From: Pedobacter sp. ASV28
GTDB lineage: Bacteria > Bacteroidota > Bacteroidia > Sphingobacteriales > Sphingobacteriaceae
Length of the DNA stretch: 64,000 nt
Direction of reading: 5' to 3'
NCBI RefSeq assembly: GCF_016428855.1
Contig: NZ_JAELTN010000008.1
Location: forward strand, 56,324-120,323
The notes beneath the pieces are model-generated. The model did not search any database, was not told where the DNA came from, and worked only from the letters and a program-made list of their open reading frames with translations. Numbering within the stretch: position 1 is the stretch's first letter; each line of letters begins with the position of its first letter. Of the stretch, positions 54,195 to 63,769 are shown in pieces. The position numbers were made by a program, and so were the translations under genes.

Positions 54195-55913
54195 CTATTT
54201 TATCATGGTAAAGTATTCTGCCAAAGGCCCTAGTGCCAATACCGGAAAATAGGAAAGTGCGTTGAGCACCACAATTACGGCCAAGGTCATAATGCCAAAG
54301 GTTAACGTGTCTGTTCTCAATGTTCCCGCAGTTTCTGGAATATATTTTTTCTTTGCCAAAAGACCTGCGATAGCAATTGGACCGATAATTGGCAGAAAAC
54401 GGCCAAACATTAATACGATACCAGTCGCTACATTCCAGAACATATTATTATCAGCCAAGCCTTCAAAACCAGAGCCGTTATTGGCATTGGAAGAGGTCAT
54501 TTCATAAAGCATTTCTGAAAAGCCGTGAAATCCGGTATTATTTAACCAGTGCTGTGGCTGTACGGTCCAATTGGCCTGGCCATAATGCATAAAGGTATAA
54601 GCAGACAAGGCTGTACCACCCAATATTAGTAATGGACTTAACAAAGTTATAATGGCCGCGATCTTAACTTCTCTAGCTTCGAGTTTATGCCCCAGAAATT
54701 CGGGGGTACGCCCCACCATTAAACCGGATATGAATACTGCAATGATCAGGTAGACAAAATAATTAAGTATACCTACTCCACAGCCCCCAAAAAAGGAGTT
54801 GACCATCATGCCCAAAAGCAACCAAACACCAGTTAATGGCATGGTACTGTCATGCATGCTATTTACCGATCCGGTGGAAATAATAGTGGTTACGGTGCTC
54901 CAATATGCCGATATGGCAGGTCCGAAGCGAACTTCTTTGCCTTCCATAGCTCCGCTGGCTTGCGAAATGCCCATTTTGGCAATGGCAGGGTTCCCTCCCA
55001 ATTCTGAGCTTATGGTGGGAATGAGCAATAAGAACATTCCAATGGTCATTACTGAAAATATAATCCAACTTAGCTTTCTTCTTCTGATAAAAATCCCGAA
55101 AGCAATTACCATAGCCATAGGGATAATGACCTGTGCAATCAACTCTACCATATTGGTCACATAGTTAGGATTTTCAAGCGGATGGGTAGAGTTGGCCCCA
55201 AACCAACCACCTCCATTGGTACCTAAATGTTTAATGGCGATAAAAGCTGCCGCTGGGCCTCTCGATACCTGTACGGTATCTCCCTCCAAAGAAATAAATT
55301 GGTCTTTACCTTCATAACTGGTTGTAGTTCCATTAAAAGCCAAAATTAAGGCCATAAAAATGGACAAGGGCAATAACAAACGGGTAATTGACTTTACAAA
55401 GAAATTCCAAAAATTCCCCAACTTTTCGGTAGTTCTATCTCTGAATGCCTTAAACAATACAACAGCAGCAGCTATACCTGTGGCACAACTTACAAACTGC
55501 AAAAACATTAATATGAAATGCTGCGAGAAATAGCTTACCCCACTTTCTCCAGAATAGTGCTGAAGGTTACAGTTCACCACAAAACTAATAATGGTATTGA
55601 ATGAAAGATCTGCTGACATTCCAGGATTACCATCGGGGTTTAAGGGCAATCGATCCTGGTAGATCAACATAAAAAAACCATACACCAACCAAAGCATATT
55701 GATGGTCAACAATGCTTTCAAATGTTGTTTCCAGTTCATTTCTTCTTTTGGCCTAATGCCAGAAAGTTTGAAAATCCCCGCTTCTAATGGATTTAAAAAA
55801 TCTGTCCAAACTTTTTCTCCTGCAAATACTTTTGCCAGGTATTTCCCCAGCGGAATGGCAATAAGCAATGTAAGTAGGAATGTGGCAACAATGCCCAATA
55901 ATTCTGTGTTCAT
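54195..55913 (-). CDS. kdpA: Potassium-transporting ATPase A chain
   Basis: The K+-selective membrane subunit of the high-affinity Kdp pump. 572 residues and ten or so TM helices. Selectivity-filter-like sequences of the four-fold KdpA repeat are seen: CNLQHYSGESG, GTNGGGWFGANSTHPLENP, ISTGSVNSMHDSTMPL and TSSNANNGSGFEGL. N-terminus MNTELLGIVATFLLTLLIAIPLG. The operon partners kdpF and kdpB flank it. Confidence 0.96.
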   Translation of the reverse strand: MNTELLGIVATFLLTLLIAIPLGKYLAKVFAGEKVWTDFLNPLEAGIFKLSGIRPKEEMNWKQHLKALLTINMLWLVYGFFMLIYQDRLPLNPDGNPGMSADLSFNTIISFVVNCNLQHYSGESGVSYFSQHFILMFLQFVSCATGIAAAVVLFKAFRDRTTEKLGNFWNFFVKSITRLLLPLSIFMALILAFNGTTTSYEGKDQFISLEGDTVQVSRGPAAAFIAIKHLGTNGGGWFGANSTHPLENPNYVTNMVELIAQVIIPMAMVIAFGIFIRRRKLSWIIFSVMTIGMFLLLIPTISSELGGNPAIAKMGISQASGAMEGKEVRFGPAISAYWSTVTTIISTGSVNSMHDSTMPLTGVWLLLGMMVNSFFGGCGVGILNYFVYLIIAVFISGLMVGRTPEFLGHKLEAREVKIAAIITLLSPLLILGGTALSAYTFMHYGQANWTVQPQHWLNNTGFHGFSEMLYEMTSSNANNGSGFEGLADNNMFWNVATGIVLMFGRFLPIIGPIAIAGLLAKKKYIPETAGTLRTDTLTFGIMTLAVIVVLNALSYFPVLALGPLAEYFTMIK

Positions 55914-55987
55914 TTTTTGATTAGTAATTAGAAATAGCTATAGCGACTTTGGCGATATCCTACCTGCGCTTCTACTTTTCTACGTTT

Positions 55988-56065
55988 TTAAAATTTTTCG
56001 GGTTTAATGAGTACGTAAACCATATATAGGAATACAGCAATCGAAATGATAAATAAGGCAGTCAT
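55988..56065 (-). CDS. kdpF: KdpF microprotein
   Basis: 25 residues: a start of MTALFIISIAVFLYMVYV, ending KPEKF, one TM helix. The length, the single helix with a short charged C-terminus (KPE), and the position 75 bp before kdpA fit KdpF, which stabilises the Kdp complex in the inner membrane. It lies 4 bp after another microprotein frame. Confidence 0.85.
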   Translation of the reverse strand: MTALFIISIAVFLYMVYVLIKPEKF

Positions 56066-56069
56066 CGGG

Positions 56070-56153
56070 TTAAATTTTTTCAAACCAGTCGATAGATCGG
56101 TATAGGATCCAGCACATGGCAATTAAGGTGAGCAATAAGAAAATAGTATTCAT
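56070..56153 (-). CDS. Second single-TM microprotein directly before kdpF
   Basis: 27 residues beginning MNTIFLLLTLIAMCWILY, ending DWFEKI. One hydrophobic helix is followed by a charged tail. Only 4 bp separate its stop from the kdpF ATG. It is the first frame after the predicted sigma54 promoter. I recognise no family. It may be a Kdp assembly or regulatory factor, or just a leader that opens translation of kdpF. Confidence 0.6.
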   Translation of the reverse strand: MNTIFLLLTLIAMCWILYRSIDWFEKI

Positions 56154-56175
56154 ATAAATTGTTTTTGCACCTTGT

Positions 56176-56191
56176 ACCAATTCATATGCCA
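56176..56191 (-). promoter_or_regulatory. Candidate sigma54 promoter of the kdp operon
   Basis: On the minus strand TGGCATATGAATTGGT resembles the -24/-12 consensus TGGCACG-N4-TTGCW: it matches at TGGCA and TTG with correct spacing, but the C of the -12 GC is G. It lies about 23 bp before the first microprotein ATG. A sigma54 activator gene is immediately upstream, which supports it. Confidence 0.4.
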
Positions 56192-56260
56192 TGCAAAAAA
56201 AACAAATACAACAATATAATTATCAACAACTTAAATAAAATCACAAAATTTAAAGCACAA

Positions 56261-56289
56261 AAAAACCCTTCCAAAATGGAAGGGTTTTT
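56261..56289. terminator. Bidirectional intrinsic terminator downstream of the response-regulator gene
   Basis: Perfect 13-bp arms AAAAACCCTTCCA (56261-56273) and TGGAAGGGTTTTT (56277-56289) with a 3-nt loop. T-runs exist on both strands. It separates the sigma54 regulator gene from the kdp operon, so kdp needs its own promoter. Confidence 0.8.
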
Positions 56290-56313
56290 ATCAAAATGAT
56301 AAGATCTGATACG

Positions 56314-57648
56314 CTAATTGGCAATCTGGTATTCTTCCAGTTTCCTGTATAAGGTGGTCAGGCCAATGTTTAATAACCTAGCGGTTTCTGTTTTATTACC
56401 TTTGGTATGGGCCAATACTTTTTGGATGTGTTGTTTCTCTATGGTTTGCAGGTCAAAAGCATTTGCAGAAACTTCATCTATGAAAAACTCAGCAGGTAAT
56501 TGACTGGTATCAACAATTTCTCCATTGGTGAGAATTGCCAAACGTTCCATTACATTCTTAAGTTCCCGAATATTTCCCTTCCAACTGTGCTTTTGTAAAA
56601 TACCTAACAGTTGGTCGTTCATTTTCAAATAGGGCCGATTGACCTTTCCTGCGAACTCTTTTAAATAATAGTTGGCCAATAAGGGAATATCTGCCTTTCT
56701 TTCCCTCAATGAGGGAAGATAAATGGTAAAAACAGATAGTCGGTAATAGAGATCAAGGCGAAAATTTCCATTATCGGTCTGGACTTTCAGATTTCTATTG
56801 GTGGCTGCAATGATGCGAACATCTACCTGATGGGTAACGGTTGCCCCCAATTTAATAAAAGATTGGTTTTCCAGTACCCGTAATAATTTGGCCTGAAGGT
56901 CCAAATTCATTTCTCCTATTTCGTCTAAGAACAGGGTACCTCCATTAGCTTCTTCAATTAGGCCCTTTTTATCTTTGTTGGCTCCCGTAAATGCTCCAGC
57001 CTTATAACCAAAAAGTTCACTTTCCAACAATTCGGGGCTAAAACCACTGCAGTTCAAAGCCACAAAGGGCTTCATTTTTCTTGGGCTTTCATAATGGATG
57101 GCCTGCGCAAAAACTTCCTTTCCAGTGCCCGTTTCACCCAATAACAGTACAGTAGTAGCCGTCATGGATACTTTTTGTGCCAGTTCTATAGCCTCTTTAA
57201 TAGGTTTGCTATGCCCTAAAATATGCTTAAAACTATATCTTTTGGCTACTTTCTGTTCCAGCTCATAAACTTTATGCTGTAATTCTGCCTTTGCAAGGGC
57301 TTTATAAATCAAAGGAATGATCTTTTCATTGTCGTCACCTTTGGTCAGGTAATCGAAAGCACCATTTTTAATCGCCAAAACGGCATCGGCTATATTTCCA
57401 TAGGCAGTCAAGTTGATAATTTCAACATAGGGCTTGACCATTTTTAGCTGTTTGACTAGCTCTACACCATTGGCATCGGGCAGTTTGATATCACTCAACA
57501 CCACAATCACCTCATGGTTATTCAGCATTTTCAACCCTTCTCTGGCATTTTCGGCCTGAAGTACTATAAAACCTTCAAGTTCAATAATCCTTGCCAATAA
57601 ACTTCTGATTTTTATTTCATCATCAATGATGAGAATAGTTGCCCCCAT
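56314..57648 (-). CDS. NtrC-type sigma54-dependent response regulator next to kdp
   Basis: 444 residues. The receiver domain (about 1-115) has phosphoacceptor D53 in LSDIKLPDANG and K103. A AAA+ sigma54-interaction domain (about 140-365) has Walker A GETGTGKE (171-178), GAFTGA (218-223, contacts sigma54) and GGTLFLDEIGEM. A C-terminal Fis-type helix-turn-helix (about 400-440) reads GNKTETARLLNIGLTTLYRKLEEY. It takes the place of KdpE, which is normally an OmpR-type regulator. The intact GAFTGA means it should activate RpoN promoters. Confidence 0.95.
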   Translation of the reverse strand: MGATILIIDDEIKIRSLLARIIELEGFIVLQAENAREGLKMLNNHEVIVVLSDIKLPDANGVELVKQLKMVKPYVEIINLTAYGNIADAVLAIKNGAFDYLTKGDDNEKIIPLIYKALAKAELQHKVYELEQKVAKRYSFKHILGHSKPIKEAIELAQKVSMTATTVLLLGETGTGKEVFAQAIHYESPRKMKPFVALNCSGFSPELLESELFGYKAGAFTGANKDKKGLIEEANGGTLFLDEIGEMNLDLQAKLLRVLENQSFIKLGATVTHQVDVRIIAATNRNLKVQTDNGNFRLDLYYRLSVFTIYLPSLRERKADIPLLANYYLKEFAGKVNRPYLKMNDQLLGILQKHSWKGNIRELKNVMERLAILTNGEIVDTSQLPAEFFIDEVSANAFDLQTIEKQHIQKVLAHTKGNKTETARLLNIGLTTLYRKLEEYQIAN

Positions 57649-57912
57649 GTGAATGAATTTAACGGTACAATAATAAACATTACGATTGCAAATTATAGGA
57701 GAACTATTGAATAAGTATTATTTAATCACATAAACAGATTTCGTTAATGAAAGATCATTTCTCTTCCCCATGTGTGACCTTATACCAAATGTTTATCAAC
57801 TTAGCTTAATGCATTTTTCAACTATCTGATTAATCCTTTTTGAAAAGATATAGGCTATGGATATTATACGGTATAAGCTAGACCAACGGTTCTGTGCTAA
57901 AAATAAAAACCT

Positions 57913-57920
57913 TAAATTTG
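57913..57920 (+). promoter_or_regulatory. Candidate -7 element of the second EamA gene
   Basis: TAAATTTG matches TAnnTTTG and lies 21 bp before the ATG at 57942. This supports that start over an in-frame GTG at 57894. No convincing -33 box is seen. Confidence 0.4.
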
Positions 57921-57941
57921 TCGAATTGCTTAGCTTTTTAC

Positions 57942-58805
57942 ATGAAAAACAAACCCCTCAAAAATATACCTCCTGTTCCTTCCGTACTTATGGCCATTAT
58001 CAGTGTGCAAGGGGGGGCAGCCATTGCCAAAGGCATTTTCCCATTATTAGGCGCTGCCAGTACCGCCGCCCTCCGCATTGGGCTATCTTCCATTATCCTG
58101 GTTCTGTTCAACAGACCTTCCTTTAAAAGCATTACCCGAGCACAATGGAAGGCGGTAATTCCCTATGGCATTGCCTTAGGAGCTATGAATGCTACCTTTT
58201 ATCTTGCACTTTCCCGCATTCCCTTGGGCTTGGCCGTTACATTAGAATTTATTGGCCCTTTATTACTGGCTGTATTGGGTTCTAAACGTGCCATCGACTT
58301 TGTATGGGTATTGTTAGCTGCCATAGGCATTGCCCTAATTGCACCTTGGGACAGAAATAGCATAGATTTATGGGGCGCATTGCTTGCGCTCTTAGCCGGA
58401 GGTTTCTGGGCAGCCTATATTATACTTGGTGGTCGTATTTCCAAAATCATGGATGGAGGAGCTGCCGTAAGTGTTGGCATGCTCGTTGCTACTTTAGTGG
58501 TGTTACCCTTTGCACTTTTTAGCGGTACCCTGGTCAATCTAAGTCCCGCTTTACTAGGGTTGGGCCTAGCTTTGGCGCTGCTGTCGAGTGCCATTCCCTT
58601 TACCCTGGAAATGAACGCACTAAAGCATATTCCGGCACGTACCTTTAGTATACTCATGAGCTTAGAACCTGCAGTAGCTGCTCTTTGTGGACTCCTATTT
58701 CTTCATGAACACCTTTCTTTTTTTGAATGGACCGCTATTGCATTGGTGGTAATAGCCAGTACTGGTGCTGCTTGGAGCAACAAGAAAGTCAGTGCAATTG
58801 ATTAA
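57942..58805 (+). CDS. EamA-family exporter (RhtA-like)
   Basis: About 287 residues, ten TM helices in two EamA repeats. The second half contains HIPARTFSILMSLEPAVAALCGLLFLHEHL, close to the RhtA threonine/homoserine exporter pattern. It has no significant sequence likeness to the EamA protein at 28882 beyond the fold. It stands alone, divergent from the response regulator. Substrate is inferred only from family resemblance. Confidence 0.9.
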   Translation: MKNKPLKNIPPVPSVLMAIISVQGGAAIAKGIFPLLGAASTAALRIGLSSIILVLFNRPSFKSITRAQWKAVIPYGIALGAMNATFYLALSRIPLGLAVTLEFIGPLLLAVLGSKRAIDFVWVLLAAIGIALIAPWDRNSIDLWGALLALLAGGFWAAYIILGGRISKIMDGGAAVSVGMLVATLVVLPFALFSGTLVNLSPALLGLGLALALLSSAIPFTLEMNALKHIPARTFSILMSLEPAVAALCGLLFLHEHLSFFEWTAIALVVIASTGAAWSNKKVSAID

Positions 58806-58875
58806 CGGAAATACCTCATTACCAAATGTACTTCACTATGCTAAACCCTATTCGGCATATCACAGTGTGATGCAG

Positions 58876-59295
58876 CTACGATTCAAAAAATGTATCATCT
58901 CTGATTACTTCTTCTACAATCACAAAAAGATCTTTTTTCATACTACGATAAGCGATGGTTAGCTCTTTCATTGAATTTTCCAGATGAATTTGTTTGGTTT
59001 CCAGACTTTCCGAATTTTCGGGAACAATATCTTCTGCCATTAATTCCAGCTGAGTGATCTGCTCGCTGATCTGTTTATCTGCCTGATGTCTTTCTTCCTC
59101 GAGATCAATCAATCTATTTTCCATTAGTTTTAATTTATCAATAAAGACAGGAGCGGACAGCCTCACAAAATAATCATCCAATAAATGGTGAAAAAAAGTA
59201 GCTTCGATCTTAAAAAATTCAAGATCTGAAATCCAATTTTTGGCAATAAGATAATATTGCAGTGAACGTGCGGACAAGTTTACTGGTGCTTTCAT
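58876..59295 (-). CDS. Small coiled-coil protein of unknown function
   Basis: 139 residues, all helical, with heptad-like charged stretches (KLKLMENRLIDLEEERHQADKQISEQITQLELM) and no TM or signal segment. I recognise no family. It lies 64 bp downstream of hsp20, and both are near an Mg2+ pump, so it may belong to a stress response group. This is inference from position only. Confidence 0.65.
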   Translation of the reverse strand: MKAPVNLSARSLQYYLIAKNWISDLEFFKIEATFFHHLLDDYFVRLSAPVFIDKLKLMENRLIDLEEERHQADKQISEQITQLELMAEDIVPENSESLETKQIHLENSMKELTIAYRSMKKDLFVIVEEVIRDDTFFES

Positions 59296-59359
59296 GGTTA
59301 TATATTTTAACTTAGAAGCTGCTCAAAAATAAAATCTGGATTCCTGAACAGCCTAAGGG

Positions 59360-59794
59360 TTATTCGATATCGATCTCTTTTTTATCTTTTCCTTTTTTAA
59401 AAGATTTCTTAAGGTTTATCTTGAGCAAACCATCTTCATAGCTCGCTTTCATGTGCTCTTCCTCAAGATTATCTGGCAGGCTAAAACTTCTGGAGAATGA
59501 AGAACTGGAAAATTCTTTCCTTGTGTAATTTTTATTTTCTTCATTATGCTCACTACTGGTCTCTGCACTAATGGTCAACGTTCCGTTTTCGGTTGTAATC
59601 TTAAAATCTCCTTTTTTAAATCCTGGAGCTGCAACCTCTATTTTATAACTATCTTCCTCATCACGTATGTTAACTGCCGGTATCAATTCACTGCCCGCAA
59701 AAGGCCTGTTAAAGACATCGGTATTAAAAATATCTTCCATCACCGACCGTAGAGATAAAAAACCATTCGATTTCACTAAATTTTTCATGATCAT
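59360..59794 (-). CDS. Hsp20/alpha-crystallin small heat-shock protein
   Basis: 144 residues. An alpha-crystallin domain (about 45-135; YKIEVAAPGFKKGDFKITTENGTLTISAE, then SRSFSLPDNLEEEHMKASYEDGLLKINL) is flanked by a short N-terminal arm and a C-terminal tail ending EIDIE, an IxI-like anchor. These chaperones hold unfolded proteins as oligomers. A second Met at residue 3 is an alternative start. No HrcA/CIRCE element is seen upstream. Confidence 0.92.
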   Translation of the reverse strand: MIMKNLVKSNGFLSLRSVMEDIFNTDVFNRPFAGSELIPAVNIRDEEDSYKIEVAAPGFKKGDFKITTENGTLTISAETSSEHNEENKNYTRKEFSSSSFSRSFSLPDNLEEEHMKASYEDGLLKINLKKSFKKGKDKKEIDIE

Positions 59795-59931
59795 TATTTT
59801 AATTCAACAACTCAAAATTAAATCTAATGTTATATCTGTAAAATGATGGCGGTTAAGCATTGTGTTGACCGTTGTCATTTCCACCTATTCTGCCTGCCCA
59901 AGCTTAGTATCAAATTGTTTATTACCCTATG

Positions 59932-62469
59932 CTAGCTTTTGAACATCTTTTTATAAAACCAATGTTTCAACAGCTCTGCAGACATAATATAAGCAGCAAC
60001 AATTAGCAACATATAGAGATAAAAAGAAAACGGTAAATGTATAAAGCCAAACCAAGAGGCAGCTGGTGTATAAGGTAGCACCAATACCACAGCCAATATT
60101 AAGATAGTAGCCAAAGCAAGATATTTACCTGGCAAGCTTTTAAAAAATGGCAAGCGTGTTCGTACCACCAACACAATAAGTGTCGCTGAGATAACCGATT
60201 CGGTAAACCAACCTGTCTGAAATACCTTTTCATCGGCATGTAGTATATATAACAGCACATAAAAGGTTAAATAATCAAATACAGAACTTAAGAGGCCAAA
60301 AATGATCATAAAGCGCTTAATGAAACTCAAGTCCCAACGTTGCGGTGCCTGAATATTTATTTCATCTACACGGTCTGTAGCAATGGTCATCTCCGGAAAA
60401 TCGGTCAACAGGTTGGTTAATAAGATCTGTTTGGGCAGTAAGGGCAAAAAAGACAGAAACAAAGAAGCACCTGCCATGCTAAACATATTTCCAAAGTTTG
60501 CACTGGTGGCCATAAAAATATATTTCATGGTATTGGTAAAAGTTTTACGTCCCTCAACAACACCTTTAATAAGCACATCCAGTCCATGGCTCAACAGCAC
60601 AATATCAGCCGCCTGTTTGGCGACATCTACAGCAGTATCTACAGAAATACCTACATCAGCCGTGTGGAGTGCCGGGGCATCATTAATGCCATCTCCAATA
60701 AATCCAACGACGTGACCTGCCTTTTTCAGTACTACGATAATCCTTTCCTTCTGATTGGGTTCTACTTCGGCAAAAATATCGGTCAATACGGCCTTGTGCA
60801 TTAAGGCAGCATTGCTCATCTTTTGTATGGCAGCTCCGGTGAGGATCACAGGTTCCTTAAGTCCTACTTGAAGCGCCAAGCTTTTGGCCACCAAGGCATT
60901 GTCTCCCGTAATAATTTTAAGGCTTACGCCAAGTTGGCCAAGCTGGGCAATGGTTGCAGACACGTTGGCCTTAGGTGGATCAAAAAGTGTAATAAAGCCC
61001 AAGAATATCATTTCCTTTTCATCGCCCCTATCAAAATCATGATTTTTATCTCCTTTTTTATAGGCCAGTCCCAAAGTACGAAAACCCGAATTACTGAACT
61101 CTTCATACAGCTTCAACAACTCAATCCGATGTTTTTCTATATCTTCCAATGCACCATTGGACAGCTCTACCTGTGAACAAACCGACAAAATGCTGTTCAG
61201 TGCCCCCTTAGAAATAACCAGATTTCCTTCTTCACCATTTACCTGTATAGTGAGCCGTTTCCTAATAAAATCATAAGGCACTTCTGCCTGAACCTTAAAA
61301 GTGCCTTTTTCACCTTTATAACCTAGGCATATGGCTTCATCTATTGGGTTATGAAACCCTTGTTGCAGCGAGGCATTAAGCCAAGCATATTGGCTTACTT
61401 TTTCACTATGTATACCGTCTGCACTTAAGGTGCCCTTTAGATTTACTTTTCCATCGGTAATCGTACCCGTCTTATCAGAGCATAAAATGTTCATACTGCC
61501 CAAATTTTCAATAGAGGACAAACGTTTTACGATGACCTGCTGATTGGCCATACGCTTTGCCCCTTTTGCCAAGTTAACGCTAACTATCGCTGGCAGTAAC
61601 TGGGGCGTTAGCCCAACCGCAAGGGCCAACGAAAACAAGAAAGAATCCAATACGGGCTTATGTAATAATACATTAAGGGCAAAAATGATGATCACCAGTA
61701 TAAGCGTAATTTCCATTAACATATAGCCAAACCTCTTGATGCCTCTTTCAAAGTCGGTTTCGGGTATGCGCGTTTGCAATTGTGCAGAAATTTTTCCAAA
61801 CTCCGTTTCTTTGGCCGTATGAATAATCAATGCGGTTGCCTTACCACTAATGATATGGGATCCCATAAACAGGGAATTGCTTCTTTTTGACAAAGGTGTA
61901 TTGGGGGGCAATACCTCACAATTTTTTTCTACTGGATAGGTTTCACCCGTAAATGCTGCTTCATCTACAAATAGTTCCTGCGAGTCCAACAGTAAAGCGT
62001 CGCCCGGCACAATATCTCCTGCAGTGAGCAGCACTACATCTCCCGGCACCACTGCTTCGATAGGTAATTCAACAGGTTTACCTGCTCTTACTACCGTACA
62101 TCGTATCTGAACCATTTTAAGTAATTCCCTTACCGCATTTGCTGCACCACGCTCTTGCCAAAAACCTAAAATGCTGCTGATGATTACTATGATCAAGATA
62201 ATGATCATGTCTGCAACATCGCCTAAAAAAGCAGATAATATTGCAGCCCCGATCAGCAATAAGGTTACCGGACTTTTAAACTGGAGCAGAAACAGTAAAA
62301 TTCCAGATGTAGAGCGCTGATCTTTTATGGTATTTGGTCCATATTGTTTGGTACGGTCTGCCACTTGTTCTGTGTCCAGGCCTTTTAAATCTACAGATAG
62401 CATGGACAAAGCTTCCTGCTGACTTAGATGCCAAAATTTTTGCATTGCGGGGGTAGGTACTTTTTTCAT
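59932..62469 (-). CDS. mgtA: MgtA-type P-type Mg2+-transporting ATPase
   Basis: Imports Mg2+ across the inner membrane. 845 residues, P-type class IIIB. It has an N-terminal cation-ATPase segment (FWHLSQQEALSMLSVDLKGL), TGET loop, phosphorylation motif CSDKTGTITDGK, KIITGDNALVAKSLALQVG and FIGDGINDAPALHTADVGISVDTAVDVAKQAAD, with about ten TM helices. The long cytosolic N-terminal tail of Salmonella MgtA is not present. No Mg2+ riboswitch-like leader was found upstream; the region before the ATG holds only AT-rich DNA. It is 137 bp upstream of hsp20. Confidence 0.93.
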   Translation of the reverse strand: MKKVPTPAMQKFWHLSQQEALSMLSVDLKGLDTEQVADRTKQYGPNTIKDQRSTSGILLFLLQFKSPVTLLLIGAAILSAFLGDVADMIIILIIVIISSILGFWQERGAANAVRELLKMVQIRCTVVRAGKPVELPIEAVVPGDVVLLTAGDIVPGDALLLDSQELFVDEAAFTGETYPVEKNCEVLPPNTPLSKRSNSLFMGSHIISGKATALIIHTAKETEFGKISAQLQTRIPETDFERGIKRFGYMLMEITLILVIIIFALNVLLHKPVLDSFLFSLALAVGLTPQLLPAIVSVNLAKGAKRMANQQVIVKRLSSIENLGSMNILCSDKTGTITDGKVNLKGTLSADGIHSEKVSQYAWLNASLQQGFHNPIDEAICLGYKGEKGTFKVQAEVPYDFIRKRLTIQVNGEEGNLVISKGALNSILSVCSQVELSNGALEDIEKHRIELLKLYEEFSNSGFRTLGLAYKKGDKNHDFDRGDEKEMIFLGFITLFDPPKANVSATIAQLGQLGVSLKIITGDNALVAKSLALQVGLKEPVILTGAAIQKMSNAALMHKAVLTDIFAEVEPNQKERIIVVLKKAGHVVGFIGDGINDAPALHTADVGISVDTAVDVAKQAADIVLLSHGLDVLIKGVVEGRKTFTNTMKYIFMATSANFGNMFSMAGASLFLSFLPLLPKQILLTNLLTDFPEMTIATDRVDEINIQAPQRWDLSFIKRFMIIFGLLSSVFDYLTFYVLLYILHADEKVFQTGWFTESVISATLIVLVVRTRLPFFKSLPGKYLALATILILAVVLVLPYTPAASWFGFIHLPFSFYLYMLLIVAAYIMSAELLKHWFYKKMFKS

Positions 62470-62647
62470 GTTTCATCATTTACAGTTGTGTGTAGAACAA
62501 CTTGGTTAAAGTACTTCCATCATCAAGTAAGATGAGGCATTAATTCCTATTAAAGTTCATCAAAAAAATTCAATAAACCATATAACGAATATTACTTAGA
62601 TGCATGGCCCATGAAATCATATATCACTGACTACCATTAAAATACAA

Positions 62648-63769
62648 CTAACCCGATCTCTTGCGATAGTTTAGAATAGCCCATCCATTAAAAAATACTG
62701 CAAAACAAAGCATCGAAAAAATATGGTACTTAATGTCGGCAAGACCACTACCTTTTAACATCACCATACGCATTACTTCTATAAAATAAGATACCGGATT
62801 AAATTTGGTAATGACTTGTGCCCATTCCGGCATACTTTCTATTGGGGTGTACAATCCGCTTAACAGGTTAAAAATCATGGTCACAAAAAAAGAGACCAAC
62901 ATAGATTGTTGTTGCGTTTGGGCATAAGTAGAAAGCAATAGCCCTAAACCTAATATGGCTATGAGATATATAGTGGCAAAAATATAGATGGTACTATAAT
63001 GCCCTAAAGGTATAATACCATACACCAGCCTGGCCAAAATTAGCCCCATGGTTAAAACAGATATGGCCAACAGCCAAAAAGGAACAAGTTTTCCTATAAT
63101 AAACTGGGTTTTCTTTATAGGGCTTACATTGATCTGTTCTATCGTTCCCATTTCCTTCTCCCTCACAATATTATTTGCGGCAAATGAAGATCCTATCATG
63201 GTTACCAACATCACCAATATACCAGGAACCATAAACAAACGGTAATTCATATTGGGGTTATACCAATTAGACGAAGTTACTTCTATTACAGGCTGTGGAT
63301 TAAGCTTTGGATTTTGTATCCATTTCATCCTGATCTGTTGATTGTAGTCTTGTAATATGCCCTGAATATAGGCGGCTCCCAGACCCGCCTTAACTCCATT
63401 AATTGCATTGACCGATATTAATAGATCTGCTGCATTTTCCTTGACCAACCTACGCTGAAACTGTGCAGGAATTTCAATTAACAGATCGGTTTTATCTTGT
63501 TCTATTGCCTTTAATCCCTGGGTGTAGGTGGTACTGTAATCTTTTAGCTTAAAATAACCAGAGGATATAATCTTATCGATCATCATACGAGAATAAACGG
63601 ATCGGTCATGGTCAACCACACCTAGATTTATATTCTTGATCTCATAATCTGCCGCTAGAGGGAGTATCAAGAGCTGAACCATAGGCATGATAAACAATAT
63701 TCTAAAAATTGCGGGGTCACGAAATATCTGCAACAGTTCTTTTTTGAGCAAAAACTTTAAAATTCTCAT
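62648..63769 (-). CDS. ABC-2 type transporter permease
   Basis: 373 residues of the YhhJ/YbhR-like ABC-2 family. TM1 is at about 25-40 after the FLLKKELLQIFRDPA start, a large periplasmic domain follows (about 45-170), and five C-terminal TM helices contain the FAANNIVREKEMGTIEQINVSP coupling segment. It exports a substrate or drug with an ATPase and usually a HlyD-like adaptor, neither of which is in the window. It overlaps the upstream permease stop by 4 bp (ATGA), so the two form a unit, typical of paired permeases. Confidence 0.9.
   Translation of the reverse strand: MRILKFLLKKELLQIFRDPAIFRILFIMPMVQLLILPLAADYEIKNINLGVVDHDRSVYSRMMIDKIISSGYFKLKDYSTTYTQGLKAIEQDKTDLLIEIPAQFQRRLVKENAADLLISVNAINGVKAGLGAAYIQGILQDYNQQIRMKWIQNPKLNPQPVIEVTSSNWYNPNMNYRLFMVPGILVMLVTMIGSSFAANNIVREKEMGTIEQINVSPIKKTQFIIGKLVPFWLLAISVLTMGLILARLVYGIIPLGHYSTIYIFATIYLIAILGLGLLLSTYAQTQQQSMLVSFFVTMIFNLLSGLYTPIESMPEWAQVITKFNPVSYFIEVMRMVMLKGSGLADIKYHIFSMLCFAVFFNGWAILNYRKRSG

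Noticed and set aside
62470..62647. Possible Mg2+ riboswitch before mgtA
   Set aside because: No long paired leader is visible; only a short hairpin-like TCATC/GATGA pair in AT-rich DNA.
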